Source of the DNA: Rutidosis leptorrhynchoides
Lineage: Eukaryota; Streptophyta; Magnoliopsida; Asterales; Asteraceae
Length of the DNA stretch: 64,000 nt
NCBI RefSeq assembly: GCF_046630445.1
Contig: NC_092340.1
Coordinates: forward strand, 18,950,001 to 19,014,000
Direction of reading: 5' to 3'
Below are positions 15,215 to 33,809 of the stretch, one piece after another. The position numbers and the translations under genes were made by a program. The notes under the pieces are model-generated. The model searched no databases. It was not told the DNA's origin and saw only the letters and a program-made list of their open reading frames with translations. How positions within the stretch are numbered: the first letter of the stretch is position 1; every line of letters begins with the position of its first letter.

Positions 15215-15602
15215 TTCATACGATTGGATAAAGGATTTTCGATATGAAAAGATCTTCGGCTATCGGATGGTATTCTAATTACATAGAATATCCATATATA
15301 TAGAATAAAAATTTCGTAGATTACGGAGGAATTTATGGGATACGTCAGGTAAAGTTTACAGTAATAAATACGATAAGATATGATTTAGCAGATACGCTAA
15401 GATATGAATTTTGTCTATACACTATTCATGCAATCAATGCAGCAAGACGTATCTAGACTAGGAATGATAAGCAGGTAATTTTCGACACAAAATGATAAGC
15501 AAAACTTTTGACATGCAGACACGGTCGAAGTCCAGACTCACTAATGTATCTAATTAACTATCAGTTAGACACAATAATGCAAGACCTGGTTCGCTAAGAC
15601 CA

Positions 15603-15616
15603 CCGCTCTGATACCA
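15603..15616 (-). other. Primer binding site of N2 (initiator Met tRNA type)
   Basis: On the element strand it reads TGGTATCAGAGCGG, starting two bases after the 5' LTR end GGGTCGTTAGA. TGGTATCAGAGC is the usual complement of the initiator Met tRNA 3' end in plant LTR retrotransposons. It fixes the orientation and the LTR boundary. Confidence 0.9.
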
Positions 15617-15618
15617 AC

Positions 15619-20095
<4,477 letters not shown>

Positions 20096-20100
20096 CTAGC
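20096..20100. repeat. Target site duplication of N2, right copy
   Basis: CTAGC, the partner of 7124-7128. Copia coding resumes directly after it. Confidence 0.9.
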
Positions 20101-21678
20101 TACGGTGAAGCCATGTCAGATCCAGAATCTGATAAATGGCGAGATGCTATGAAGGCATAGATGCAGTCCATGAAAGATAATCAAGTATGGGACTTGATTG
20201 ATCTTTCACCCAATTGCAAGACAGTGGGGAATAAATGGGTCTTCAAAAAGAAGGCTGACATGGACGGTAATGTAAACACTTTTAAAGCTCAGTTGGTGGT
20301 AAAAGGTTATACTCAAACTCAAGGAATTGATTTTGAAGAAAATTTTTCACCAGTCGTGAGCATTAAATCAATTTGGATGCTTATTGCTATAGCTGCTTTT
20401 CATGATTATGAAATATGGCAAATGAATGTCAAAACCGCTTTCCTAAATGGCGACCTAAGCGAGGACGTATATATGGTTCAGCCGGAAGGGTTTGTGAATC
20501 CTAAGCATCCTACTAAAGTATGCAAGCTTCTAAAATCCATTTATGGATTAAAGCAAGCATCCAGGAGCTAAAATCTTAAGTTTGATCAGAAAATCAAAGA
20601 GTTTGGTTTTTCTCAAAACCAAGATGAGCCCTGTGTTTACATTAGAGCTAGTGGGAGCAAAGTTGTCTTCTTGATCTTGTATGTTGATGACATACTACTT
20701 ATTGGAAATGACATTCCAACTTTGCAAGATGTCAAATCTTGGCTTGGAAAATGTTTTGCCATGAAAGATCTTGGAGAAGCTAAGTATATTCTTGGAATCA
20801 TGATCTATAGAAATAGATCCAAAAGGCTTATTGGTTTGAGTCAAAGTACATACATTGACAAAATCTTACGAAGATTTAACATGCAAAACTCCAAGCGCGG
20901 AGCATTTCCCATGCAAAAGGGCATAACCTTGAGCAAGTCTCAAAGTCCTATCACACCTGATGACATAAGACGAATGAAATGTGTTCTGTATGCTTCGGCT
21001 ATAGGATCCATTATGTATACCATGTTATGTACTAGACCTGATGTCTCGTTAACCTTGAGTTTGACGAGTCGTTATCAACAGAATCCAGGTGAAGAACATT
21101 GGATTGTTGTTAAGAGCATTCTTAAGTATTTGCGGAGAACTAATGATATGTTCTTGGTTTACGGAGGTTTGGAAGAAGAGTTGAGTATTAGATGTTATAC
21201 AGATGCTAGTTTCTAAACTGATCGAGATGATTCTTGCTCCCAATCAGGGTATGTCTTTGTCATGAATGGCGGGGCAGTTGATTGGAGAAGCTCAAAGCAG
21301 AGCACAGTTGTACAGTCTACAACGGAAGCAGAATACATTGCTGCCTCAGAAGATGCTCAGGAAGCTGTCTGGATTAGGAAGTTTATTGCTGAACTTGGAT
21401 TAGTTCCTAGCATTGAATTCCCTATGGAAATGTACTGTGATAATTCAAGTGCTATTATACTTGCGAAAGAATCACGTGTACGTAAAGGTAGAAGACACAT
21501 TCTTCGAAAGTTTGACTACATTCAAGAAGTCGTTGAGAGGAATGATATTAGTATTCTTAAGGTTCATACAGATGATAATGTGGCTGACCCGTTCACGAAG
21601 CCCATGACACACAACAAGCATGATGATCATGCTAGTAGTATTGGACTTCGTTATGCTGCTGATCTTTTTAATTTGTAA
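20101..21678 (+). pseudogene. Copia pol pseudogene, part 2: reverse transcriptase and RNase H
   Basis: The RT domain begins around NQVWDLIDL and KWVFKKKAD. Motif A reads WQMNVKTAFLNG, where the catalytic Asp of the usual QMDVKTAF is now Asn. The YVDD box is intact (LYVDDILLIGND, near 20677). The RNase H segment keeps CYTDASF, QSTTEAEYIA and YCDNSSAI. The product ends near KPMTHNKHDDHASSIGLRY. In-frame stops occur before MQSMKD (20158), after QASRS (about 20569) and after CYTDASF (about 21214). The order and motifs are those of TNT1-like plant Copia elements; the exact lineage is unresolved. Confidence 0.9.
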
Positions 21679-21920
21679 TTTAGTATTTGAATATTTTTGG
21701 AACATTAAACAGGTTTTATCATAATGAATTGATATATTGATGGTATGATCATTTTCATTTATATCACTGTGTTCTATATTAGCATGTTTAATCCATGAAT
21801 AATTGTTGATTATTCAAAATCTCCATAATCGATCATGTTATGGGAATATCGTGAATTAAGATTAATATGAAGTTTTGGTTATATTTATTGATGATAAATA
21901 GTTAACTTGTAGAAACCAAA
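21679..21920 (+). other. Copia 3' non-coding region, first part
   Basis: AT-rich sequence between the end of the Copia pol frame and the solo LTR. It continues at 25157 after that insertion. No ORF or RNA gene is seen. Confidence 0.5.
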
Positions 21921-25156
<3,236 letters not shown>

Positions 25157-25761
25157 CCAAAATTCATATGTATTCATTGATGATGAATATTGGAATGACC
25201 CATCCGAGATGTCACTACATGGATCGTTGTCAGTAGTGAATCTTTTAGTGATTATGTCTTTATGTCCTTAGACTTGAGATGCACGCCGGTTTCAATGTGT
25301 GGAATATTGAACTTTGATATGGTTAAATGCTGTCCTGAATAAGGCTATAATAAAGGTCATTATTGGGTATAATGTAAAGCTCGTGACAGACACGTGTATG
25401 CAATATAGGATTTGTTCCTCCAAAATGTTTGGAGTTAGATATTTTTGAGCTCCTCGATGAATGAATAAGATATTTGTGTGGCCGCACCAAGATGTAATTA
25501 AGATGATACTTAATTAATTTTGTGATCTAATTCAGTTCTAAGATCGAGAAATATAATTGTTAAACAAATGAGAATGACTGATGATCCATATCTCAAGTTT
25601 AACTAAAGTATCTGAAACAAATGGACAAATGACATTTAACACTTACTATATGCAGTTCTGAGAAACTACTCTCGCGTGAATTTAGGGACAATGGCCTGTT
25701 ACTAGGCGGTATCCATTGTTTGTATAGTTACTTGTTGTTGTACCATGCACAAGTGGGAGTC
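25157..25761 (+). other. Copia 3' non-coding region, second part, with polypurine tract
   Basis: A continuation of the Copia 3' region after the solo LTR. It ends in the purine-rich AAGTGGGAG (25751-25759), which resembles the polypurine tract of plant Copia elements. No coding sequence is recognised. Confidence 0.5.
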
Positions 25762-26592
<831 letters not shown>

Positions 26593-26713
26593 TGATAATC
26601 CATGAATGGGACGTGGCTTGGGAGTTTTTGGTTTGGTCAAGACTTTTCCATAATATTCTCAACGTGGAAAAATGAGAACCAACAAGATGAATGCTGGCGC
26701 ACTTCGCTGTTGA

Positions 26714-26794
26714 AGGTTGCTAGCGATCGTGTTATTGGGTATTAGTACATACATATTTTACGTATTACATAGTTTTACGATCACAAGGTTACTG
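26714..26794 (+). repeat. Diverged tandem repeat unit 1, left of the hAT insertion
   Basis: GTTGCTAGCGATCGTGTTAT then TTACGTATTACATAGTTTTACG. Two related units follow on the other side of the hAT element at 30011 and 30077. Together they form an old tandem repeat of about 70-87 bp into which the transposon jumped. Its role is unknown. Confidence 0.5.
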
Positions 26795-26802
26795 CTCGGC
26801 AG
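26795..26802. repeat. hAT target site duplication, left
   Basis: CTCGGCAG, identical to 29998-30005. Eight base pairs is the standard duplication length of hAT transposons. Confidence 0.95.
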
Positions 26803-26822
26803 TATAGATGGGCAAAAAAACC
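26803..26822 (+). repeat. hAT left terminal inverted repeat
   Basis: TATAGATGGGCAAAAAAACC. It pairs with 29980-29997 in inverted orientation, with a small length difference in the A-run. Confidence 0.85.
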
Positions 26823-27022
26823 GGATCCAGATCCGATCCGGTGACCCGATCCGGAACCGGATCCAAGCAAAACCGGACACAGCAAAAACCGGATCCGGAT
26901 CCGAGATCCGATCCGGTTCCACCCGGATCCAGTTTTTCAAGAAAACCGGATTTTTTCCGGATATAAACCGGATTTTATCCGATCCGGTTTGGATCCGGAT
27001 CCGGATCCGATCCGGTTTTCAA
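26820..27022. promoter_or_regulatory. hAT left subterminal repeat array
   Basis: Closely spaced copies of ATCCGG, CCGGATCC and ACCGGA in both orientations, a GC-rich island in AT-rich DNA. A matching array is at the right end. Clustered short subterminal motifs are the transposase binding sites in Ac/Ds and other hAT elements, so the same role is inferred here. A poly-T run (about 27034-27067) separates it from the promoter. Confidence 0.6.
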
Positions 27023-27032
27023 AAAACTAGCC

Positions 27033-27069
<37 letters not shown>

Positions 27070-27134
27070 AGTTTCAGCCAATTTTTGCAGTTTTTTGAGT
27101 TTTTTTTTTACCATTTTAACCCCACAAAGTCCAT

Positions 27135-27142
27135 TATAAATA
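27135..27142 (+). promoter_or_regulatory. TATA box of the hAT transposase gene
   Basis: TATAAATA 105 bp upstream of the ATG at 27240, followed by a short CA-rich leader. It is a well-placed plant core promoter element. Confidence 0.6.
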
Positions 27143-27239
27143 CATGGTAATGCCTTGGTTGAAAATGCACCAACAAACATTCTCATATTTATTTCTAAAT
27201 CACTAAATATTCTCTAATCTCTAGTCTAATTATCCCATA

Positions 27240-29495
27240 ATGGATAATTCACAAGCTTCCGTTTCCGGTTCCGCTTCCGTTGGAACATCTTCACAAGGCT
27301 ACACTACGGCCGATATTGATTACAAAAAAGAAACAAAGCGAAAAGGGGACGTTTGGTCCAAATTCGAGTTGTGTGTAATGAAGGATGGTGCGGAAAAAGC
27401 TCGTTGTACACAATGTATGAAGTTCATGGGTGTTTCGGGTAATACAACGTTAAGAAAACATCTTGACAAAAGTTGTAGTGCAAGGCAAGACCCGAGACAA
27501 CAAACAATGCGGGCCGATGGTTCGATTTTTGAATACGATGCCGAAGCTCTTCGGCAAGATTTGTCAAGGTTTGTCATTCAACAAGCGCTTCCTTTCAACC
27601 ACTTCGACAATCCAAGGCTTACGGAGCTAATTCGGAATCGACTACAACCGCGATATAGCAATGTAAGTCGTTCTACCTTAAGACGTGACGCCTTTAAATT
27701 ATGGAAAAAAGCTAAAACTGAAATAATTGAAGGTTTTCGAACATATAAACATAGGGTTTCTATAACTTGTGATGTTTGGAGCGCACCACATGGAACGGCA
27801 AATTCTTATTTAGCCGTTACCGCTCATTGGTTTAATCCCGATTCGTGGCTTTTAATGAAACGTGTTATCGATTTTAAAATATTTGGTTATCCACATAACG
27901 GTAATAATATAAAAAAAGCGTTACAAGACACTTTAGAAGAATATAATTTAATCGATAAAGTTTTTACAATTTCGCTAGATAATGCATCTAATAATGATGC
28001 GGCCATGAGTGAGTTAAAAATTGCACTTAGACCGATTTTAAATGGTGCATTTATTCATACACGTTGTGTTGCTCATATTATAAACTTGGGAGTTCAAGAT
28101 TGTTTAACTTTTTGTTCTTCATTAAAAGAAAAATTTAGAAGATTATTAGTAACGATTTATCGTACGAGCAACGCACGACATCATAACTATAAGGCTTTTG
28201 TTAAAGATTGTCATGGCACTTGGTTAGGTCCTTATTTTGATAATAATACAAGATGGAATTCTACTTGTTTAATGTTCGAAAATATTTTACGTCAAAAAGA
28301 AACGTTAATCGCTTTTAATAGAAAACTACTTAGAAAGGGATTTTCCGAACCAATTAGTGACGACGAATGGGATGACTTGGAATCATTAACAAGTTTTTTA
28401 CAAGTTTTTAAAGAGGCATCAACAATGTTATCGGGTGTTTATTACCCAACTAGCGTACTAGTTTTAGAACAATTTTATATAATGACGGAAAAAATATGCG
28501 AATTTGCGAACTCAAATAATGTTATTTTTAGACAAGCGATTTTTCATATAAGAAAAAAACTAAAAAAATATTTTGGAGAGATACCGAAGGTATTTTTATG
28601 TGCGGCCGCACTTGACCCACGATTAAATTTTAATGGGGTTGAACGATTGATGACAACAATATATACCAACTTTGATTGTGTGCATGGTGTTTTTGATGCC
28701 GAACCCAACTACCTTTTGAACCAAGTACACGCTTTTAATGATGTTTTTGAGAATATGTTTGGTATTTATGCAACAAAATATGGTCGACAATCAAACCCAA
28801 TTGTTGACCAACCCGGATCATCTTCTCGAAGGAGCCGAGACCTCAAAATAAGTCTTTTTAACTTGGTACGTGAAGACGCTTCCAAACGCGCACGAACATC
28901 GGCACCCACAAGCGAGTTGGGAAATTATAAGATGGCAAACTTTGCACTAAACATGAGTGAAGAACAATTTAACAACCTTGACATTTTAAAATGGTGGGAA
29001 ACAAAACAAGACACATATCCAATATTAAGCATTATGGCTCGTGACTTATTTACCGTTCAAGCTTCAACCGTAGCTTCCGAATCGGCCTTTTCTTTGAGTG
29101 GTCGAATTATATCGGAAAGAAGGTCAAGACTTACCCCCCAAGCTGTGAAAGTATGTGTATGTTTGAAAGATTATTTGGATGGGGTAGATAGGATACAAGA
29201 TCAAACTTCATTAGAAGGTCCGTTATATAACGACATTGAAGAATGTATAGAGTTTGAAGAAAATTTAGCGGGATTATCACCTACAACAACCGAAGAGAAT
29301 TCCGACAATGAACTAAACGAAGTGGATGAAGGTGACTATGAACCGTTTGATATGGACCAAACCGAAATGAATGTATCGGGTTACCAACAAGCTTACCTTT
29401 CTCTAGTTGATGACCCCGCTTTTGAAGACTACGATCGAAGGCACCATCCTCAACGCGCTCAACAAGATAACACATTTGGGTCATTTGACGACTAA
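27240..29495 (+). CDS. hAT family transposase with BED zinc finger, intact
   Basis: A 751-aa protein in one exon with no stops, of normal length for plant hAT transposases. An N-terminal BED-type zinc finger spans about residues 35-80 (CTQC, then HLDKSC), for DNA binding. The RNase H-like catalytic core has the first Asp in ITCDVWSAP (about 178), the second in ISLDNASNND (about 247), and the conserved CVAHIINL motif. An alpha-helical insertion follows. The C-terminal hAT dimerisation region (about 580-645) has ILKWWETKQDTYP and ASESAFSLSGRIISERRSRL, with the SES Glu the probable third acid. The last 90 residues are acidic. ATG 27240 is chosen because it is the first in frame and follows the TATA box with a short leader. 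It would cut and rejoin the element ends in the nucleus. Confidence 0.95.
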   Translation: MDNSQASVSGSASVGTSSQGYTTADIDYKKETKRKGDVWSKFELCVMKDGAEKARCTQCMKFMGVSGNTTLRKHLDKSCSARQDPRQQTMRADGSIFEYDAEALRQDLSRFVIQQALPFNHFDNPRLTELIRNRLQPRYSNVSRSTLRRDAFKLWKKAKTEIIEGFRTYKHRVSITCDVWSAPHGTANSYLAVTAHWFNPDSWLLMKRVIDFKIFGYPHNGNNIKKALQDTLEEYNLIDKVFTISLDNASNNDAAMSELKIALRPILNGAFIHTRCVAHIINLGVQDCLTFCSSLKEKFRRLLVTIYRTSNARHHNYKAFVKDCHGTWLGPYFDNNTRWNSTCLMFENILRQKETLIAFNRKLLRKGFSEPISDDEWDDLESLTSFLQVFKEASTMLSGVYYPTSVLVLEQFYIMTEKICEFANSNNVIFRQAIFHIRKKLKKYFGEIPKVFLCAAALDPRLNFNGVERLMTTIYTNFDCVHGVFDAEPNYLLNQVHAFNDVFENMFGIYATKYGRQSNPIVDQPGSSSRRSRDLKISLFNLVREDASKRARTSAPTSELGNYKMANFALNMSEEQFNNLDILKWWETKQDTYPILSIMARDLFTVQASTVASESAFSLSGRIISERRSRLTPQAVKVCVCLKDYLDGVDRIQDQTSLEGPLYNDIEECIEFEENLAGLSPTTTEENSDNELNEVDEGDYEPFDMDQTEMNVSGYQQAYLSLVDDPAFEDYDRRHHPQRAQQDNTFGSFDD

Positions 29496-29700
29496 AGTAT
29501 AACGGGTGATGGCCATGCCGAAGCTCGATATACTTTAGTCTTAATACATTATTGGGTGATGGCCATGCCGAAGCTCGAAATGTATTAATTATAATTGTAT
29601 TGTTCGAATAAAAGTGTTTTTATTTTTATTATTGTATCGTTCGAATAAAAGTGTTATTTATATAATTGTATTGTTCGAATATTGTTATTTATATTATCTA
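29496..29700 (+). other. hAT transposase 3' region with internal repeats and poly(A) signals
   Basis: The phrase GTGATGGCCATGCCGAAGCT occurs twice (about 29507 and 29555). TTCGAATAAAAGTGTT-type units occur three times between about 29602 and 29680, supplying AATAAA poly(A) signals. The duplicated phrase is palindrome-rich (GGCCATGCC) and may form RNA structure. No ORF. Confidence 0.5.
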
Positions 29701-29804
29701 TTGTGTTAAGCAGTTGAGCATTATAACTTTTCTTTATACCGATTATATTATTGTTGTCAAACGTTAAAAAAATAGAACCGGTAAAAATATAATTCGCAAA
29801 ATCG

Positions 29805-29990
29805 AATCCTAGTCCAAGAAAAATCCCAAAAAATCCGATCGAGATCCGAAAAAGAACCGGTTCCGGAAAAAAATCCGAAAAAAATCCGACGCCGAGAACC
29901 GGAACCGGATCCGGAACCGGTTCCGAAAAATCCGGACAAAAAAATCCGGTTTTTTTTTTGTCCGAATCCGGTTTTTTATCCGGTTTGTGC
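29805..29990. promoter_or_regulatory. hAT right subterminal repeat array
   Basis: Repeated AATCCGA, AACCGG and ATCCGG units plus GGAACCGG clusters mirror the left array. The minus-strand ORFs here are by-products of this repetition. Confidence 0.6.
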
Positions 29991-29997
29991 ATCTATA
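29980..29997 (-). repeat. hAT right terminal inverted repeat
   Basis: CCGGTTTGTGCATCTATA, the inverted partner of the left end. Confidence 0.85.
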
Positions 29998-30005
29998 CTC
30001 GGCAG
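29998..30005. repeat. hAT target site duplication, right
   Basis: CTCGGCAG, the partner of 26795-26802. Confidence 0.95.
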
Positions 30006-30010
30006 TGCCG

Positions 30011-30163
30011 AAAATTGCTCGTGCTCACGTCATTGGCTATTAGCTACACACATAATTTACATATTATGCTGTCCTGAAAATTGCAAGTGATCACGTTATT
30101 GACTATTAGTTACGCACATAATTTACATATTACATTGTTTTACGGTTACAAAGTTACCGGTCA
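30011..30163 (+). repeat. Diverged tandem repeat units 2 and 3
   Basis: Unit 2 (30011-30076) and unit 3 (30077-30163) share AAAATTGC, TCACGT.ATTG.CTATTAG and CACATAATTTACATATTA. Both are related to unit 1 at 26714, on the far side of the hAT element. Confidence 0.6.
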
Positions 30164-30524
30164 ACACATTTTCAAAACTATACATAGGTTTTTCACTACT
30201 GCCGTTTAAGTATTTAGGCAAAAGAACTTGAAGTGGGTGTAACTGGACCGTTGTCAGTTGATCATCAGCAGTGGGTTGGCGAGGAATCCCTCTCTGTGTC
30301 TGTGCAAATAACATGTCGAAATTATCCACAACTGTTAGTATAAAAAAAAAATTCTTCCTTTGTAGAAGAAGAGTGCTTACTCGTCGATTCAACCGACGAA
30401 CTCTGGTATGAATGGATTGAAATAAATAACAGTGTGCCACCTGGGTTCCGTTGAGCTGAAGTTCCCCTTTATGAAATACAAGCAACAATGCAGTTAGTGA
30501 ATAGGTATACACAAGTACAGACAA
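30123..30524 (-). other. Gene-like remnant, unrecognised (possible exons)
   Basis: A 133-codon open frame on the minus strand. It reads more like spliced gene debris than one ORF. One exon-like block contains GELQLNGTQVAHCYLF and RVRRLNRR, followed by a GTAAG donor near 30385. A TTTGCACAG acceptor then precedes a block with GIPRQPTADDQL and LHPLQVLLPKYLNG. I do not recognise a family. It may be a fragment of a host gene or of another transposon. Expression and intactness are unknown. Confidence 0.25.
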
Positions 30525-32541
30525 ATGTAAGATAGATGATGTGAATAATTATAACAGTAGATTTGTAATCTTTTTATCTACCATGGTAGACTGTTGGTTG
30601 GCATGAGCTGACTGCGAGAACCCCCGGTTTTTCCATGAAGTCATATGTTTCCTCGTCAAAAGTGGTTGCTAGCTCGTTCCAACGAGTAAGGTGAATTGTG
30701 TCACCTTTTCAGTAAATGTGTCACATGTTTCACTTTGTTAAATCTAAATAGAGAAGTCTCCTATACGAATCACCAAATCTACCAATTCACAGTAATATAT
30801 GCCTTAGTTTCCCATTGTCATAGTAATGAATTTATGAGCTAGTTATACATTATTACTATATTACAATTTTGATTCAGTTATAAGGAAACACTATACTGCT
30901 ATATAATAGCAGGCAACGACAGAAAAACTCGAGATTTTCAACATTTGGTACAAATGAGCAGCTGGCCAGCTTTCAAAAAAAAAAAAAAAAAAAAAAAAAG
31001 AAGGATTTTTACCATAATTATACATTTAACCCTACCAAGCCTCTTTAGATTATCATCAAGGCCTAATACCGTTATTCGAGTAGTCAATGGGTCAATCATA
31101 TTTATCTTTTTAGGTCAACTCAACGGTCAAATGTGTAAAAACTCATTAAACCCCCTAATACTTCAATGCCAGAAATTAGATTTTAATATCAATACAACAA
31201 TTTGTTTTGATCATATCTAAAGCTTTAAGTTCATAAAATCCAAGAAACAAAATAAAATGTATGTGGGCGGCCCAACCGAAGAAGGTTACCAAACAGGACC
31301 CGGCCAAATTGACACTTATCATTAATGAAAGGTTTAATAATCAATTGTATAAATAGTATGCAACTAAAAGAAAGCGTACTTGATTATTGGGAAATAAACA
31401 TATTCTAATTAAGTGATTAAGTTGAAGTTATAATGTATAATGGTTACTTACTTGAGGTTGGTGAGATCAATTGTCCTCCTTATAAGTTGAGTACGTTAAA
31501 CATCTCCCATGACGACCGGATATCCTCGAGGCGATCAATGCACCCGATGTAATCTACTTTCGTAACTTATATATTAACGGATGAGCAGGCGTAGACCTTT
31601 AATTTAGTTGTTGTGGCTAGATGAAGATGACCAACTGATGAGGCCGGTGAGACAGCCGACGAATAAGGATCATATAGTGCGTACCCATAGTCATGATACA
31701 CATGACCATAAATTCCATGTACTGATATCACAGCCAATTATCGTTATCATAAGAATTAGAAATTGAAAGTAATACATACTATAGTAATTGAATATTACAT
31801 GAGACATATTTAATTTAATATATCGAGTAATCGTCCCAATTGTTGGTTGCCCCATCGTACCATATAAACAAACAACATATGTAAGGATTTAAGTAACAAA
31901 CTTTTGATCAGTAACAGCAACCTAGTACAGAGTATGTTTTACACCTAATATAAACCTATATGATAATCATATTACGTGAATAGTAATAAGCAATGGAAGC
32001 ATAATTGGAAATATGAGCCATTGTATGATCCGTATAATCCGGAATCAAAGGGGTGCCCGACCCTTATAAAGATTGGGTCTCGCCAATCCCAGTGCCAATC
32101 AAATTATATGAAAGCTTCAAAAAGTGATCAAAAACGAATTGAAAAAAGATGTTAAAAAAAGAAAATGATGCTCACTTATGTGCATAACTTCAGGCAACAT
32201 CACATGACACGTCATGACTGCACTGCGAATACATTTATTCGACATATTCATCTTTACAGCCTCCCCTTTTACAGTATGTGTATGCGCAAAAACGGCGATT
32301 TCGACTCATTCAAAATGACCAAAAACCCTGAAGTAAATAGAGGATTGGATAATTGAAGCTTGAGTATATATAAAAAATAAGACAACAAAAACACATCCAC
32401 ATGATTTAAACAAAATTGGATAAACAGAAACAGATAACACAAATAAAAAAACGAATCGCTAGCAGTAATACAATCTACGTTCTGAAATGAAAACTTACAG
32501 GCAGAATAAATCCCTAAATCAAACTGAAAGAAAAAAAAACT
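30525..32541. other. Intergenic, with weak exon-like traces
   Basis: AT-rich unique-looking DNA with a poly-A run (about 30976-30998). On the minus strand near 31450-31600 a short frame with GCIDRLEDIRSSWEMFNVL ends near a GTAAG donor, which may be another exon remnant. No complete gene, RNA gene or bounded mobile element is seen. Confidence 0.3.
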
Positions 32542-32544
32542 TAC

Positions 32545-32662
32545 ATTTGTAGAAACGGCAAAAGACGCTTAAGTGTGTAGGTGGCAGCAACAGCGACGGC
32601 GGAGGATACAGCAGGGACGGCGGTGTTTGTAGTAGCGCGGTTGTGGTAGCATAAAGGGCCAT
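32545..32662 (-). CDS. Possible first coding exon, Pro/Leu-rich (unrecognised)
   Basis: Minus strand, 118 nt. An ATG is preceded by TTTTTATAG, a plausible acceptor ending a 5' UTR intron, and the frame ends at a GTAAG donor. The 39 residues begin MALYATTTALLQTPP and are rich in Leu, Pro, Thr and Ser with no acidic residues, a composition compatible with an organelle transit peptide. Downstream exons could be the debris at 30123-31600, but I could not assemble a continuous reading frame. It may be chance. Confidence 0.25.
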
Positions 32663-33369
32663 GGGATTCAAGAAACCCTATAAAAAAGCAACCACATATT
32701 ATCAACGACGATGATTCAATTAAAACCCTAAAAACAATCCAACCACAAAACCGTAACTTAAATAAAGAAAAATAAGGGAAAAATGGAGCAGCGGCAGTGT
32801 TGGTGGTGGTAGCAGCAGTTGTGCGAGTGATGGTTGCAGAAACGTAGACGGTGGTGGTAGCAGCGCCGGCTGTTGGTCTGATCTTTTTCTTTGAGATTTA
32901 CAAATGGATGGTAGGTGAAAGAAAGCTCAAGAAATGGGTTTTATTTTTGTATTTCATTCATTAAAAAAAAAGGAAAAAAAAACTTGAGCAGTACACGGCC
33001 CAATAGGAAACGTGTGTGAAGTGGATGGTCCAATAGTAAGTAGTCTTAGTCGGGCGTAATTAGAGATGGGGTAATTTGACCCATGATCCCATGAGGCCAT
33101 CATCACATACATGTGATTTATGGAGAAAAACTATTGCCCTCATTTACTTAGTATAAATATTAAGTAGATGGGAGAAAATGAATTAGGCCTTTAATTACTA
33201 TTTTTCATTTATATATAAAGAATTTTTCTAATGACAACCTTTAGGGTTGTTATTAAGAAATAAGTTAATGCATAAAAATGTGGTAGGTGGTTATTAACTA
33301 GAAAGTGGTTGACTTTTATGATGTACAAGCTTTTTTTTTCATGTCTTAACCTCTTAATGACAAATCTTA
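32663..33369. other. Intergenic, with a small palindromic repeat end
   Basis: Contains GT-rich, GCAGC-rich sequence (about 32780-32880) that could be the leader of a minus-strand gene. Near 33229-33254 is a near-palindrome (TAATGACAACC, five bases, GGTTGTTATTA); a similar diverged motif precedes the MITE at 33378. These may be ends of a small, old MITE. Confidence 0.3.
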
Positions 33370-33377
33370 GGGTTGAC

Positions 33378-33567
33378 CAGGGGGCGGTGCTTAGTGGAAC
33401 TCAAAGGGGTATCCGCCCCACCTGGATTTTACAGAACAAAAAATTTTACACTAAAAAAAAATACAAAAAAATAAGGTTTTTTTTAGTGTTTACCCCTGCT
33501 GACAATTGAAAATTTTATTAAATTTTTACACTTCTCCGTCTGTATCTGAGTTCAAGTTCCGCCACTG
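33378..33567. mobile_element. Short hAT-type MITE (190 bp)
   Basis: It begins CAGGGGGCGGTGC and ends TTCCGCCACTG, so the inverted ends read CAG.GG.CGG. It is flanked by perfect 8-bp duplications GGGTTGAC (33370-33377 and 33568-33575). The interior is AT-rich and non-coding. The duplication length and CAG-type termini place it with non-autonomous hAT elements. Its ends differ from those of the hAT at 26803, so a different transposase would mobilise it. Confidence 0.85.
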
Positions 33568-33809
33568 GGGTTGACAGCACGATGAACACTACTCTGACAA
33601 TTAGTATATTGTTAAACAATTGGGAAAGTTGAAATGGTCAAATAATTTTATTACTTATGACTTATTATTCATAAAACACTAAAACCCGTGTTGACAGTGG
33701 TGAGTGGTTATAAAACTACGTACGTAAGCTTCTCTAGTTCAGTTGTAAGTTAATCTGTAAGTGTATAAATTTTGTGATTAATACAGTTTGTTAATTTTAC
33801 ATGCTACAA

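Larger units (their letters stand above)
26803..29997 (+). mobile_element. Complete, potentially autonomous hAT DNA transposon
   Basis: A 3,195-bp element with 8-bp duplications (CTCGGCAG) and imperfect terminal inverted repeats: TATAGATGGGCAAAAAAACC on the left, and TATAGATGCACAAACCGG reading inward from the right. The ends resemble the TA-starting termini of Tam3-type elements. One uninterrupted transposase gene fills the centre. Both ends carry dense GGATCCGG-type subterminal repeats. All parts needed in cis are visible and the coding frame is intact, so it may be active or only recently silenced. Confidence 0.95.
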
